A stretch of 64,000 nt of DNA from Aquila chrysaetos chrysaetos (taxonomy: Eukaryota; Chordata; Aves; Accipitriformes; Accipitridae), in assembly GCF_900496995.4 (NCBI RefSeq), contig NC_044011.1:23530041-23594040 (forward strand), read 5' to 3'. Made by a program: the position numbers and the translations under genes. The notes beneath the pieces are model-generated. The model was not told the DNA's origin. It did no database searches and worked only from the letters and a program-made list of their open reading frames with translations. Below, piece by piece: positions 10,906 to 25,804 of this stretch; positions within the stretch are counted from its first letter, which is position 1; each line of letters opens with the position of its first letter.

Positions 10906-13900
10906 TATTACCTGGCCTAGAATTGCTATGTGGAAAGGAAAAAAAAAAAGAGGAACTGCTACTGGAGTGGCACGTGAATGCAGTTTGACTTCTGTTTTTT
11001 GTTGTTGCAGTCAAATCACTTGACTAAAATCTTTTTTCACTGGTTGGCATCAATAGCTTTACATGCTAACCCACAAAAAAGGAAAATCTGGGGTAAGTTT
11101 AGGGAGAAATGCCTCACAGATGCATCAGTGGCACTCTTGAAACGAACAAATACTTTGCAGGTTGCTGGTACTTTAAATCCTAAGTATTTCATGTACTCCA
11201 AATGGATGTGGAATTTATAAAAATCTTTCTGAAACTGAAGAGGAATACAGTTGGGAGACCTGGATTGCACAGAATTGTAGACATTCAGTTTATTATTACT
11301 AGGTTTATCTTTCTCCTATCAGGTTAAACTTCCCAAAAATATCTGTAGCAGTGGAGTCAGTGAGAGTTCATTAGTGTTAGTGAAATTGGGCCCCTGGGGA
11401 GATAAGTAAATTTTAAAGAAATATTTTTCTTTTATTCAAGGGTAGGTTTTCTGCCATGTTCTGCTCCCTTGTCACTATTCAGGCTGTGATAATTGAACAT
11501 AAAAATCTCTCACATATTGCTTGGTGGCATTTCTGAAGTATGGAGTACTTCCCAGATAGGTGCAGAGCTGACTGTCTCAGCTTGTGAGAGCTGGAAATGG
11601 GTAGGATACAATTGATATTTCTAGTTAAGTGGCTTAGAGGATATCAGGAAAGGACTCTCGAACCTCATCCGTTAGGGATGCAGAAGTCCAGGATTCTTTG
11701 AAAATGACACTAAAACCAAGATTGAGGAATGGTTGACCTGTAATTTTCAAGATTTGCTGCACAGATTTCCTCTCCCTGAGAGGGTAACAAGGGTGCTACA
11801 CAATGGACCACTGAGGATTTTATTAATCCCTTTCTCATTTCTGATGATAAAGCAAGAATTTAACCATGCAGAGGATGAAGTTAATGGACCATTGCAGCAG
11901 TCTCAGAATATCTCCATCATTTTAAGAACCATGAACCCTGCTTTTGCGTAAGCATTCCCTGGAAGGAGTGCAAAAACCAACCAGATCTGAGGAACTTAGT
12001 GGTCACAGTGACTAGATGAAGTTCAATTTTAGGAAATGTGAGGTTTTGTAATAAAGACCAGTTTCAAATGATGCAAATTACAGAAACATTCAGAATACAG
12101 GAGCAGAGAGATAATGAACAGCCAAAGCAACAAATCACATTCATCTAGAACAGTTTCTGTTGAATTCACAGAAAGTTAGCTGGCTATGCACTTACTTTCT
12201 TACCTGCTAGGTGGGAGTTAGGAAAGAGAGAACATTAGCTCATCTCTGGGGGGGGGGGGGAAGCCTCTCCTACAGTTTCCTTATGGGACAGAATTTGAGT
12301 TTCTGAAAGAACAGGAGTGTTTACTGACTCTGGGACAGGTATGCCAGAGGAGAAGAATCAAATTAACTCCACCTCAAAAGCTACTCCAGATGGTATCCTA
12401 ATGAGGCCCATCCTTTTCTAGGCTGGAAAAGCCTGCTCTTCACACGTCAATATTTCTTCCTTATACCTTGATGCTGGCCAAAGCAAACAAGACCCACCTG
12501 TCCATGGTGTTTCTGATCGCACAGAGAGAAAAACAAGTCCTTAATAGATTTTATTGATGCAAGGCTTCAGATGAAAGTAGAAAAATACTGTGTTAAAGCA
12601 AGTGTGATCCAAACCTTACAGCTGACTTAAGTAAGACTGGTAACAACTTTAGGGAAAATTTAACTCTGAGTAAAATCTAATGTACTTTATTGTATATATT
12701 GAATTAAAGCAAGCAGACCTTGAGCAAAAATAGAGTGACAGAATTTTAATAATCTGGGGTTTTTTTAAAGAGAACAGGACGCTACAGCCGTGTCCTTGTA
12801 TGCATACTTTAGTCATCATAACCTCGAGTTATCCATTAAATAACTTGCAACAGCAATCAGAGGTTGTGCAACTGTTAGACTTAGTAATACGATACTAAAT
12901 GTTTATGAACAGCGCATGTTATCATAGGTGAATTACTGGCAGTATGGGCCACTGTTCCTAGGTACAGAGAATCAGTGCAGATATAGTGAATGATAGACAG
13001 AATGCCCATGACCTGAGTTTGAATTGAAGAATTCATACATTTCTAATTAACCAAGAACCAAATTATTATAAACCTGCCTCATGTAGACAGTGTTTGCAAT
13101 GTCACCATCCACCATCAGGGCAGGAAAGCTGAAAAAGGAAATAACTTACACGGGTCAATAAAGACAGCAGCAATTATTATAAGGCTTACCACAGCTAATA
13201 CAGTAGTGGTTCTCAGTGGCTTGTGATGCACTATGAGATGTCATGGAGCCCAACAGAGAAATAATTCCTGTATACCTTCTAAAAATTAACAAACAGCACC
13301 TCCTACTGAAGACACGGATGAGCATAACAGCATTACCCAGTGTTGTCTACCTGTGGATCAGACACTGCTAGAAATGATCAGTCTTGGTGAAACAGACACT
13401 TAGCATATTGACAACTATATGTTAATTTCTCTTTTAGTTTAGAAAAGAATTAAGAATTAGCAGAAGCACTTGTAACCTCCATCTGTGAAAGTATTAAAAT
13501 GTTTCCTGTAGCTATTCATTACTATAAAGTTGTAAGTGAAATACTCCATTGTCTGTTCAGATATTCTCATGGCAGCAGTGAACGTTCCCTGCAAATATGT
13601 ACAATATAAGAAATGCATTGTAACTACATGATTTTAACTTTGCCTATCCAACTTCATTTGCTGCTTCTAATGTTAAAGTTAATTTTGATGAACTCATAGT
13701 CTGGTAGCTGTGATGCTGTCAGGATGTAAGAGCAGCAAGGAGTGTAGGAAGCAATGATATCTTTTAGTGTTGGAAAAAATAGTCAATCTTTAGGAAAACC
13801 CTTTGCAGAAAAAAAGGAGAACAAGTATTTGCATACAGTTGGTTGCCCAGTTCACGTACTGCAAAACAGAATAACGTAAAACATAAAAAACCCAAAATAG

Positions 13901-16177
13901 AGTACCTTAGAGATAGTCATCAAGATCAAATCATGACTTCTGTAACAGAAATATTTGAACATTTACTTCTAAATGAGTGTTAGGAGTATGAGACATACAT
14001 GAATTTATTGAAGTCAAATACATGGAAACATTAAGGTCAGTTTTTATAGGATGGTTATTTTTCTATTCTGCAACTCACCTTGCTGTGTTTTCCGGCAATT
14101 TGAGATTGCTTTTTGGACACAGAAAAAGGACTATACAGTTATAGTTTTGGGGTTCTTTAAGGAAAAGACGTTGTTTTTTTCAGGCAAAACTTTCTTAGTA
14201 ATTCATGTCAAATTTATGAATGGTTTTGGAAAAATCTAAACCTCATTCTGCAACATTTATGAAAATCTTAGGCAAAATATAATAGTGACAAGCAGTTTTA
14301 ATGCCTTAGCATCAGTTCCATTAAGTTGAGCAAAGAGAGTACAGTGAACGTCAGGCCTATGCCATTGCTAGGTTATTTACAGGCTCTTCAGGATAAACTC
14401 CCCCATAGTTGTTAGAGACCTTTCTAAGCTTTCCATATAGCATTTATTACTGTGCTGGCTAAGTGCTGCTACCTAATACCTAAAGCTCTCTCTTTTCTTT
14501 TTGTCATTTTGTCTCCACTAAGAGCCAGAAATATTGATGTAATGCTTTTTTCATTGAGGTCCAATAAAGTCAAATGGGGGCAGTGAGTTTGCTATACTAC
14601 TACTAAAATCAGTCATGATACATCAGTTTACAGCTGCTGATTGTTCATCTGCAGAGACAGAGATGTTCTGCATTTAGTTGTGAATTCAGTTGTATTCTGT
14701 GTTTTTTTCAGTGCACCCTGCATGGAGGCTCTCACATCACTTGACTGGGTTTGGTTGGAGCTGGAAGTCATCAGCTCTGCCTAGGAGAGTTCATAGAGAC
14801 GGTGATCCATATAGCTTCCACCCCAGCAGAAGTTAGGTGCAGTGGCCCTGTAAAATCCCCAGTATCTTGGTTTGTCACCCAGCTGACAAACTGTACAAAA
14901 ATTGATCAAAAATGTATAAACCTTTTTTGTCTTTCCATCCCCTACTTGGTTAGTAGTTGTCTTCTCCAGTTTTCTCAGAGGTGTCCTTACACTGAGTTGG
15001 CTGCAATAGCTAACATAAAAAAACTGTGAAAACAAATTATAATTCATTCATGGAAACTTACTGTTCAAAAGAAGAATTATGCTTGCCTAAGTAGAAATCA
15101 AATATATCTGACACTGAGATATAAAAGGGAAGAGCAAGCTGTGAAAATGCGGCCATTAATGGACAGTGATGTACTTTCTGGTAGCTAGACTGAAAGACAA
15201 AGCCTTTGGCAGGTGTGGGTAAAAACACATGTGTGGTGCCTGTCATAACAGATGTCAGTTAGCTATACCTAAAGAGTATCAGATGGCTGTATGTATAAGC
15301 ACCAGAGCTATAAAAAAAAAAAAAAAGCTGAAGTTTGATCAGTCATCATTACCTAGCAACAGGCTTAAACATTTATTGTGTTGAAGACTTTCTGAGCCTA
15401 TCTTTAATGTTACACTAGGCATTTTAGATAGATTGTTTATTCATGTTAACATTAGCCTCTGTTTGCAGGATAAGTTCAGCGTTGGACTAAACAAAAAGCA
15501 GGCACGAAACCTCTCACATTTGAGGGTCATGCAACACTTAATGTAACCACTCTTGTGTTTTGCCAAGGGAGTCTTACAATACCAGTTGTTTTCTGCTAAG
15601 TCTTTTCTTACAGATTGTTGCTCTTCTGTCACCAAGGATGTGACCTGTACCCCTCCTCGATTTGCTAAGGCTCATCATTAGATAATATCTTCATGTCTTA
15701 CAAACATTTGCAATCACAGCACTTCCATGAAGCTAGAAGTAATTTTTATCCTATAATGTAGAGGAGGAGATGAAGTGCAAAGAAACTGATGTTTATAGTA
15801 GACACTAATTTAGGCAGCAAACTTGAGATGCCAGAATAATTCATATTACAAAAATACTGTATATAGTCAAAACATGATTGTCATTGGCTTCAGCTGCAAG
15901 TGCTGACTACCTGAAAATCAGCTCCTGGTAGGTATCCAGAAAATGAGGAACACATGTTCAGTGAAAGCTTCAAAACCTGTGGTATGAAATGACCCACCTA
16001 ATATCATGTGGTAACAGATGAATATAGAGCATGTTAGAAAGGAGGGAAAGGAGGAAAGGGACCTGTACAAGGGTCCATTTAAGGCATTAGTCCACATGTG
16101 CAGCTGGGGCAACAAGGCTTGCAAGGCACAGAAGGAAGAAGTGGTAACAATTGCAGAGAAGAACAAAATGGACTACA

Positions 16178-16225
16178 GGGGGGGGGGGAAAGAGCCGGGG
16201 GGGGGCGGAGGGGGGAAGAAGAGAA
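16178..16225. repeat. G/purine-rich simple sequence
   Basis: Runs of 11, 9 and 6 G are separated by short A-rich spacers. The tract is low complexity and could form a G-quadruplex on the + strand. It creates a Pro/Ser/Cys-rich segment inside a long minus-strand open frame. Confidence 0.7.
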
Positions 16226-19200
16226 AGAGATATTTACTTTCTCTTCACCAACTCTAACCTGCAAGAACAAAAAGTTATGCAAGCTGGTAGAGGCACATTT
16301 AAATGGTAAACCTCCTGTTGCTGCCATCTGTTCCCTCTCAGTCTCATGGGTATCGGGCAGGAGATGGCTAGCAAGCAGGAACTTGATAACAAGTAATAGA
16401 GCAAATTCAAACTGACTCCAGTGCACCCTTACCTCTTCTTCAGTGATCCAAAAAGCATATTCAAATGACGTACAGCAGCTACTGAGAAGATAAATGAAGC
16501 TCTTCTGGTGAAAAATCAGGCTGCCCGTGCAAGTCTTCCTGAGGCTGGGCAGCAGAGGGTGGGCACAGAAGGGCACAGCCTCTGACACTGGTAGTTTCTG
16601 CACTACTTGAGTTGCTGTTCCTGCGGTGCCACAATACCAGCGATGCTCATGCACAGCATTGCTGCTTCCTGCAGCGGCAAACAACTGTGGAAGCAAAGGA
16701 TGACACCAGCAGGTCCCCCCCTTAAAAATGGCCCACAGCGCAGCAGGACTGGCATCTGCAGTCTGTTGGGCTTGCAAATGGACAATTAGAAACAATCGAC
16801 CTTGTTCAATATTTCTAGGAAAACAACGTGTGTCTACTGTAGTCAAATCCAGCATTTGTAAAAGGCAACAGGGAGTGGTCCATGAGAATGGAGGCTCCAG
16901 GGTATTGCTTGCTGACATATAAGTCTTCACTGGCAATTTTAGGTTTCAGTGGCTTCCAGTAGAGTAGCCACACTTCCAGATCAGAACATGAATTTTCAAG
17001 ACCTTCATTTCACCAAGAGTTGTCCCTCATGTTCAGTCTCAAGTCTCCTGTGCCACCTTGCCAGGGCCATACTTTCCTATCCCCCTAACCCCGCCCCAAT
17101 CCCAAATCCCCAAGGAGAAGCTGCAACCTGAGCCCCACAGGTCCTGCTCAGGGCTCAGAGAAACCTCAGGGGAGCAGGAGCTGGAAGACATGGCTGTCCA
17201 CCAGCACAGCCCACCAGCCAATGCACACAAACTGACCCGAAGTGGGTCAGTTCTTCTCCCTGGGATTGCTTCTTTCTGGAAGGACTGTCCTCCTTGGGTT
17301 CCACAGCAATACTAAATCTCTTACTGTTTGAAGATGTGGATGCGTGTCAATGAGCTGTGCTTTAAAAAACAACAAGTTGCAGTTTGGTCACTGCTGATTT
17401 GTAATTTGGCCATATTTAGGTATAGTTCCTCTGGTATGGTAAAAGATATATAAATAGGCAATCAACACCTCTTAAGTCCCTGCTACAAAGCATATAAACA
17501 CCAGAGCGTTGTACATAAAAGACAAGCAGAATTTTTTCATTAGGAGGAAACAATATCTTTTTAATCGATCTTGTTCTCAGATACTGTTGAAGTATTGTGG
17601 TTGGATTTTTTTGAAAATATCCAGTCTGGGATAGACAAATCAAATTTTCAAAGATAACTGAAATTGCTAACATTTGTCAACGTTACACAAAATTGAAAGG
17701 AGGGCGAGAAACGTCGGGCTATCTTAAAAACAGTTCAGTGCTGTTAGCTCCATCTGTACCTTGACCATAATAAACATTTGTCTTTATTTTGTATGCTTCT
17801 TTCCATGAGCCTGGCTTTAACTTAATTCAGAGGGATTCATCTTTGCATATGCTAGTGGCTTGTGTCAGAATAGATTTATTACATGCTTATCTTTTCTGAA
17901 TATTTAATATTTACGTCATCCTGTTGATGAGATTTTTCCAGCAGGCTGTAAACCAGTCAGACCAAGCGTGCAGCCGCTCAGCTGTGGGATGAGCCACTAT
18001 CGTGCTGTATCCGCAGGCTGCGCTGGTTCGTGATGAGGACATAACTCCTGAGCAGGTACTGTCTCCGTCGCGCAGTTCGAAATACAGTGAGCTGCTAATA
18101 TGCTAGTCTGGGATATTATTTTGTTTCAGAGATGAATCTTCTATGGTTAGCGCTGAAGGTAATAATTGTTATTCTGCACAGATTACTGCGTTCTTTCTGT
18201 AACAAACAGCAGTAATACCAACAGCAATGAGGTTTTGATGGTGGCTGAGAGCATGATTTAAAAAGCAATTCATTCCCAATAGCTGAAGGAAAACATAGCG
18301 AGGGGGCACAACTCTTTTCAGGCACAGCTATGAATTCAGAGTAAGGCTCTTTACTTCCTGTGAAGTTATTCCAGGGCCATGAGGATGCGGAATGACAAAG
18401 CTGGGACCGTACCTGCTCACTGCTCACTGCCCTCTTCCTCCGTGTTCGCCTTCGTGTTGGAGGTGGTGTTCGGAGGCTGCCAAATATCTACAAACCAGCC
18501 ACAGTCCTCAATTCACTCCCATGGGATTGGTGGGTGCATGGGAGCACCAGAGAGGCACAAGGGACCTGCCCCGCTGCGTGGGTGCCTCTGTTCTGCACCC
18601 ACACCGCATCGGGGGGGTTCTCTCGCCCTGCCGAGGAGAGAGGCGAGGGGCTGCTCCTGCCCTCCGGGGAGCCCTGGCACTGCTCTCTGCCCCAGCAGCT
18701 TTTGCTACCGAGCGGGAGCAATGGACTGTCTTATGGCATTACTTAGCAGGGCTACCAAATATGTAGAACCCCCACCCTGCGCAGAGATAGTTTCTTGGCT
18801 TTGGATGGATGTGTTTTGCTTTGCTGTAAAAAGATGATTTTCTTGGAATCTCTTATTCCTCTGTGCATTTCAGAAATTTGCATTTATCTTGGGGTTTGGA
18901 TTTATAGTCCTGATCCTAAGCACTACACTTTGAGAAAGAGCACAAACATCACATTACTCTGTATAAACAGCTATTTTTACTTGGCAAGGAAAAGTGATGG
19001 TTTCCACGGAAGAGTAAGAATATAAACCATGGGAAAAGATCTAGAGGTCAATCATCTCATCCGCTCTTCTTTAAATTCTCTGATATAAATCTGGGCTAAT
19101 TTCAGGTTGTCTTCAGTGGAATTGCCCCAGGTTTGTGGCAATAGCATTCAGATTAGCGGTTTGCACATCTTCTCATTTAACCAATATAATGAAATATTTA

Positions 19201-20964
19201 TTTTGAACGGGTAGCTCATTGGGAATTTGTGCATTTTCCCTCAGATTTCAAACATATGAATGGAAACTTAAGAAGATAATTTTTTGTAATGCTGTGCTTT
19301 TTTTCCTGAGCACCGTATAAACGGTGAGTGGAGTTATATGCTTTCATAACTCCTCTCCAACCATGGGACCACCTTAGAGCCTCCAGTAGTTTTAAATCCA
19401 TGGTTCCCCTCGCAGAAAGACAGTTTTTAAAATGAACTATATGAAAATGAGAAACTTTCCTCTGTGTAATATATTTCCTCTGTCTAATATATATGTCTAA
19501 AATGATATTTTCTGCCAAATGACCAAACTGTGCCCATAGAAATGCAAGCTGAAAGAATCACAGTAGAAATCAATGCTGTCCTGCCTTTCATTTCTTTTCA
19601 TGGTAACAGTTCTCATTCCCAAGCCCTGTTCTGTTCCTTCCCATTTCCAGTGTCTCTTCCACAGTCTTGCCTCGGAAGGACAGAATAATTTTTTAACACA
19701 TTGTTCCAATGGGTTTGGTATCTGGCAAAAGTACTATTTCCAGTCCCTTCCATGCTGTTTTCCATTTTAATTATTTTATGTTTTAAAAACAAACAAACAA
19801 GAAGTGTAGATGAGCCACGTCATGCTAGACAGTGTGACAATATCTCTTTTTCTTGCTTTTCCAAAAATTTGAAAACTAATTATTGCAGAAATATAAATTT
19901 TGCAGAAAAGAAAGCCACAGCAACAATTTTGTAGACAAGTTTTTACTTTGAATTTTGATGTATAACTGCTTTACTATATTACAGTCTCAAAAGACTGTTG
20001 AACACTGACTGTTTATAAGTGCTCTGAGGCCTCCCAAAAACAAAGCTTGACCTATTTCTCTTTGATATTATAAATAGCAAGTTTGAGAATATTTTCATGA
20101 TTCACATCAGCATTAAGCTGCAAGAAAATGCCTGTTTGAAGCATCTGCCCCAACACCATGAAAGCTTGTTAGCAAAGTGTTCCTTGTGGCTCTAAATCAA
20201 TTGACAATTTGGCCTGCTTAATTACTTAATTATCTTGATATCTTATAAACTGCCACTTTACATTCGTTTCAGTAAACATACCATTAAGTACCACCCTCCC
20301 CATGCTCGCAGCTTCCTCTCAGTCTGTGGTTCCTTCCTTTCCGATGCGTATGGGTCTTGCAGTACAAGCTGGTGCATTCAGAGATAATGAATGCTAAGTG
20401 CTATGCCCACAGGTTGGTGTTTGGTAGAAGAGTGAAGGACATCTCCAAAGATAGTCTATACAGAGACATCCTGCTGTGCCCTCCAGTGGCTCCGGCCATG
20501 GGCAGCCTCCTGTTGCTGTGGGGCTGCTGAAGGCAACTGCTGGACCCCACACCGGTCTCATCCCTGCCATGGGCAGTCATGCTCACCAACCACCCTCAGC
20601 CCACTCTCTCCCCTACGCTTTGCAAAGTACATGGTAGGTGTTTTGCAGTCCTTGGCCCTGAGCAGGAAGACAAGGTGAGAGCCCAGCTGCACTGGTATCA
20701 GGAACAAAATTCAGGTTTAGTGTCACCAAGCCCATTTCTTTGCATTTTTTCTTTTTAAAATACATTTAATTATTTTAAAGTATATAGGTGATGCTGGTAG
20801 TCAGCTAGAGAGCAAACATGGCCTGTCCCAGGGACCTGCACTCGAACCGGCTGCTCTCACATTTGTCATTTGAACTTCCCCTCCACCAGCATATTCCAGC
20901 AACAAGTACACACTGCAGGCAAAGTGCAGGTAGACAAGATATGGCTGTCATACAGCCATCTGAT

Positions 20965-21545
20965 TGTCGTGGTTTAACCCCAGCCAGCAACTAAGCACCA
21001 GGCAGCTGCTCACTCACTCCCCTCCCCCCCAGTGGGATGGGGGAGAAAATCGGGAAAAGAAGTAAAACTCGTGGGTTGAGATAAGACCGGTTTAATGGAA
21101 CAGAAAAGAAGAAACTAATAATGATAACGATAACACTAACAAAATGACAACAGCAATAATGAAAGGATTGGAATGTACAAATGATGCGCAGTGCAATTGC
21201 TCACCACCCGCTGATCGACACCCAGCTAGTCCCCCAGCAGCAATCCCCCTCCCCCAGTCCCCCCAGTTTATACACTAGATGTGACGTCCCATGGTATGGA
21301 ATACCCCGTTGGCCAGTTTGGGTCAGCTGCCCTGGCTGTGTCCTGTGCCAACTTCTTGTGCCCCTCCAGCTTTCTCGCTGGCTGGGGATGAGAAGCTGAA
21401 AAATCCTTGACTTTAGACTAAACACTACTTAGCAACAACTGAAAACATCAGTGTTATCAACATTCTTTGCATACTGAACTCAAAACACAGCACTGTACCA
21501 GCTACTAGGAAGACAATTAACTCTATCCCAGCTGAAACCAGGACA
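20965..21545 (-). mobile_element. Solo LTR, ERVL-like (copy 1)
   Basis: A 581-bp element begins TGTCGTGGTTTAAC and ends AACCAGGACA, so it has TG...CA termini. It is bounded by a perfect 5-bp target duplication, CTGAT (20960-20964 and 21546-21550). A second copy at 35.3 kb is about 95% similar by eye, and two more diverged copies lie at 29.7 and 59.1 kb. No gag, pol or env sequence adjoins it, so it is a solo LTR left by recombination. A 5-bp duplication fits the ERVL class. The minus orientation is inferred: on that strand a TATAAA (at 21267-21272) precedes an ATTAAA-type poly(A) signal. Confidence 0.88.
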
Positions 21546-21550
21546 CTGAT

Positions 21551-24500
21551 AAATATTATAACCCTACAACATATCATTTTGCATCGTTGGGTTTTGACTC
21601 TTCAGTTTATTTCATCTCCCTGAGGACTCCTAACCCTTCCAAAGTCCTCAGCAGGTTTAAAAAGAAGCAGATTGCCTTCTGGAGAAATGTCACACATGAG
21701 AGGAAGAATGGCAAGTTGTTCTTGCATTTTATTGCAAGGCGGAAACTGGAGGAAAACGCTTTCTGACCGGACTCAAAATCTGGTCGTGAAAGGAGGCAGA
21801 GCAAAAACCCAGACTTCACAGCTGGCTGCTGCCTCCCTGCCTGTAGAGGAGCAGAGCTGCTCAGGGCAGGGAAAGGGTCCCCAGCCCCTGAGGGTCCCCC
21901 AGGGCTTTGGCTGGTTGCTGCCAGGTAGCTGCTTCTGAAACAAACACTTCAAGCAGAGCTGCCTTTCCAGATCATCCCCTTGAGTTTTGGCCACTGCATC
22001 ACTCGAAGGAGAAGGGCGGCAGGAGAGCAGTGTGTGTGCGTGCATGGATGTCCTTTGACTAAGTCCCCATAATGAGCTGGCTGCCAGACTTCTTTATGAG
22101 TTTTGTACAGAGTAAGGCAACATGGATTTGTTCCCCTAAACTTTACCTTCCTATAATATGTATGTGTCAGGATGGTAATTACCAAGGCCTAAACCTTCGT
22201 GCCTCAAACAGAAGTACCTGGCTCTAAGGAAGGCCCACAGCTGTGAATCTCAAAAGGGTGAAGGCCTCTCTCAGAGACCAGTATTTGGGTGCCTAACATC
22301 GCTTTGACATTTCCACAACTCTGAGCAATTGGACCTGACTCCTCTCCTTGACATATCCTCTTTGACTACCTCAAGTGGTTTCTCACTGAGCTTGATGGTT
22401 GTTTCTGCACTTTTTTAGTTGGCAAACGGTCTTCCCATAGCAAGGGGAACCTTGCATTGCAACACGCCAGTCCCTTCATGAGTGCTGCCTCAAGAAAAAT
22501 AAAAGAATTGAGTTGTTTGCGTGCATTTCGATTTTTGTGCACATAATACAATGAAGCAGTTAACCCAGGTCATGCAGCAGAGTTTGCAAGTTGTAGTATC
22601 TTAATCTACCTTGTTGCATATGTCCTTGAGGTACCCAGCATAACTGGGCTTTAGCTGATGGTCACCATATTAACAGTCTTTATGTTCAGTATTATCACTG
22701 TTTTAAAGGTCTGCATGGTCCTTTGTTGAGCAAAAAATTGATGCTCCTCATCTGTGACGCCAATACAGCCAATAATAGGTGTTTACTTTAAACACCTTTT
22801 TAGTAGCTGTATCTTGCAAATAGCTGTTAACTGATTAGGCTGTTAGATTAAACCCATTTGTTCAGTAGAGTAATCAGAACTAGGCTGGTAAATACACATC
22901 ATGTCACTCTGTACACAATATACCTTTTCAAGGAAATCTTACACACTGCTATAAACTACCTATACTTACGTATTTGGTATATTTTAGAAGCTTACAGAAG
23001 GGTGACTACATGGTGTTTTTTGTTCTGCGCCTAGATGATCTCGGGCTGCTCACAGTGTGACCACAATGTTTAATCGAACAAGTAAACATACTTCAAATGA
23101 GTTAAATTTACCTATAAATAAGGCATGTTAAACAAATGTGAGTGTTACAGCCATGATTTTGTTCTCAAGTGGGTGACAGAATAAACAGTTTGAGCTACTA
23201 TTCACATTAACAGCTGCTTCTCAGACGAGGGGCTAGGAATGCTACTCATTGCACCCAACACGCTCCAGCAATGTGCCAAGGCTACTGGAGACTGCTCCAG
23301 CTGTGGATTAAGTGCCTGTCCTCTCAAAATTTGTGTTATCCAGAACTGTTACAATGGTGAAGAAGAGGCTCAGCTGTCTTTTGAGATGGTCTTTAAAAGG
23401 AAGGGGTGCCACTCACTCAGCAGAAAACAAATGACCGTCAAGAGCAGACTTCTACCCAGTGTGAGGGGAGAAAGGTAGGAGGACAGGTTTTTAAAAGGAT
23501 GCTTCTTCGTATTTCCATTTTATTGAATTTTGAACTTTGTAATTAATTATGGAGGAGAAGTGTTCTGCTTTCTTGTTGAAAAATTCTTCAGTGTTCCACT
23601 CATTTGAACAGTTTGCTACATAAGTTTTGGTGTATTTTCTTTCCGTATCAGGCAAAGCCACATACTTGATCTCAGTTTGCTCAATCTTTTGGTTGGAGGT
23701 TGGAGTTTCTTCTTTCTGTTTAATGAAAAAACAAAATCGTCTGAAAATAAGATTAATTTTTTTAAAAGAAAAACAGTTTCCAAGGGAGATCATACTTCTT
23801 TAGCTTAAACAGTTTCTCTGTCAGAGAACAATAGGGAAGTTAGTTATTCATCTTTTAAACAGAAAACTAGAGATAGCACCTTAATTCTTTTTGGTTGTCT
23901 TTATAGCCTGTTTTACCGTATTTGTTTAATTAATTTACACATAAAACAAATTAAGATCAAAATCTATGTGACACATTTATAACCTGAATGAGCTTAAAAC
24001 TTTTATCATTATGTCCAGTATATACAGTTAAATTGCTGTTTAATTCTTTCTGCTGTGAAAATTGAAAACGGGTTAATAAAGATCCAGCTGGCTGTGCTTT
24101 CTCTATCTTGGGTGTAAATGTGCCGAAAGAAGAAATGATAGGCAGGAAAAGAAACATGAAGAGATGGACCAAAAGTGAAGGAAAAAATATATGAAGTGAT
24201 AGTTAAAGTGAGGTGGAAAAGAGCAGAGGTGTTGTTAAACATTAGTAGGCAGAAAAAAGGGATAGCAAGAGGCACCCCAAACAGTAAATAAATATACTTG
24301 GATTCCATGTATCCTGTTTTTCTGAGAGTGCCTCTGGATGTACCTTGTCCCTGGCACGCAGGTGCCACTGCCTGGCACTACTTGAAAATCCCTCTGTATA
24401 ACACAGGCTGTTAGTGGTACCTGCCAGGGTTTCACAGGCTATAGTTTATCATCTGTATCATCTATATTCAGCTTCCATTTAGCTTCTAATAGCATGGTGT

Positions 24501-25735
24501 GCTTGTAATAGCATTTGTTTTGATATAGGAAGAAATTAATTCTTCTGCGTGTTCTGCTGAGAATAACCAGACACAGCAAAGCCCCAAAGCAAATAGGATA
24601 AAGTAGTACTGGCTGAATTGCCGTCAGTATTTTTCTGACTTAAACAACCATGTTATATGCTAATGTTCCTTATTTATCATAATAATACTATTTTTCTGTT
24701 AATTAAAGGAAATCCAGATCTTTCAACAATGAATATTGCTTGCCAAGTGCTTAAGTACTTTCATTAAATGCTGTTGTAAAAAGAGACTTGCAAATGGGAG
24801 ATGCTACTGCATACACAAGGGAAGGACAGCAATATTTTTGTCCTCAGATGCAGACTAAACCAATGTTCAGAAAATGTTTCTCTCCATGTTTGTGCCTTGG
24901 CTAAAAATAGTATTAGCATAATAAATACACATAACAATGCTAAAGTACTAGCACTGAAATAAACTAAAGCCTGACAGAAAAGAGATTTGCTTATACAGCA
25001 GCTAATGCTTCAGATTAGTCAGGCTCTTCCATTATAATTTGGCAGCAAAAAGGCAGAAATTTTTTTTTCCTTCTTAGATCTTTTCCTTACATCTCTATTT
25101 ACAGCTAGAGCCTACAAGACTTTTGCAGTAAGACCCGATCTGGTGAGTCAGTGCCATCTGCCTAAAAACCAAGGGCTTGTGGAAACTTTCTGGTTTTGCC
25201 AGCCTTCACAGTGGGTTCAGTTATCGCTATCAGGACAGGGCTGGAGGAGACACCAAGCATGGGCTCCTCAGCTTTAGCCTTCTGTTTTAGACTTGTAGAT
25301 CTTGGATTTATGTATCAAAAAATAAGTTGAGGGAGCTTCAGAATCTAAAATTCCTGATTTTCAAGAGCAAAGATACAGGACTCCAAGCAATTTTGATGAA
25401 GACTAGTACTGTTTAAACAGAAAATAATGAAAAGGACTTCTCATCTGCCTACTAGACAAGACATTGCCCAGTGCAGGCCTCTAGGAGCCACTGCTGTTCT
25501 GGTGTGATGACACCTCATTATACAGTTTATTTCATCAGATGAGATTCCCATTTCAAGGGAAGTCTAATGATAGAAGTGTCATTCTGTTAAAAGCAAAATT
25601 ACAAAATAGTTTCATCCTTCATAAATAATGAAATGTGAATGTCCTACACATCCAAATAAATGAAGGTGTTTACAATTGCCTTTTTTTTTCCTTCCTGCAG
25701 CTCTCCCTCTATAGAAGAGAAAAAAACAGTTGTAA
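21551..25735. other. Intergenic region upstream of TAAR1
   Basis: AT-rich sequence with no recognised exon or repeat family. The TAAR1 promoter and any 5' untranslated exon should lie here but cannot be located from sequence alone. Confidence 0.45.
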
Positions 25736-25804
25736 ATGTATATCAGCATTAGGAAAAACAGTACCTGTGCTGCATACCCACGTAGATTTGAGACCTCAGT
25801 AAGG

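Larger units (their letters stand above)
8705..20964. other. Long intergenic stretch between vanin and first LTR
   Basis: I find no exon with a recognisable protein family here. The many open frames are short, overlap on both strands and lack motifs. Visible structure is limited to homopolymer tracts (13 G at 12248, 15 A at 15312), a purine/G-rich tract near 16.2 kb, and a GC-rich patch at 10.4-10.9 kb, the last two listed separately. No nearby AATAAA for the vanin transcript was noticed within several hundred bases of its stop. Confidence 0.5.
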
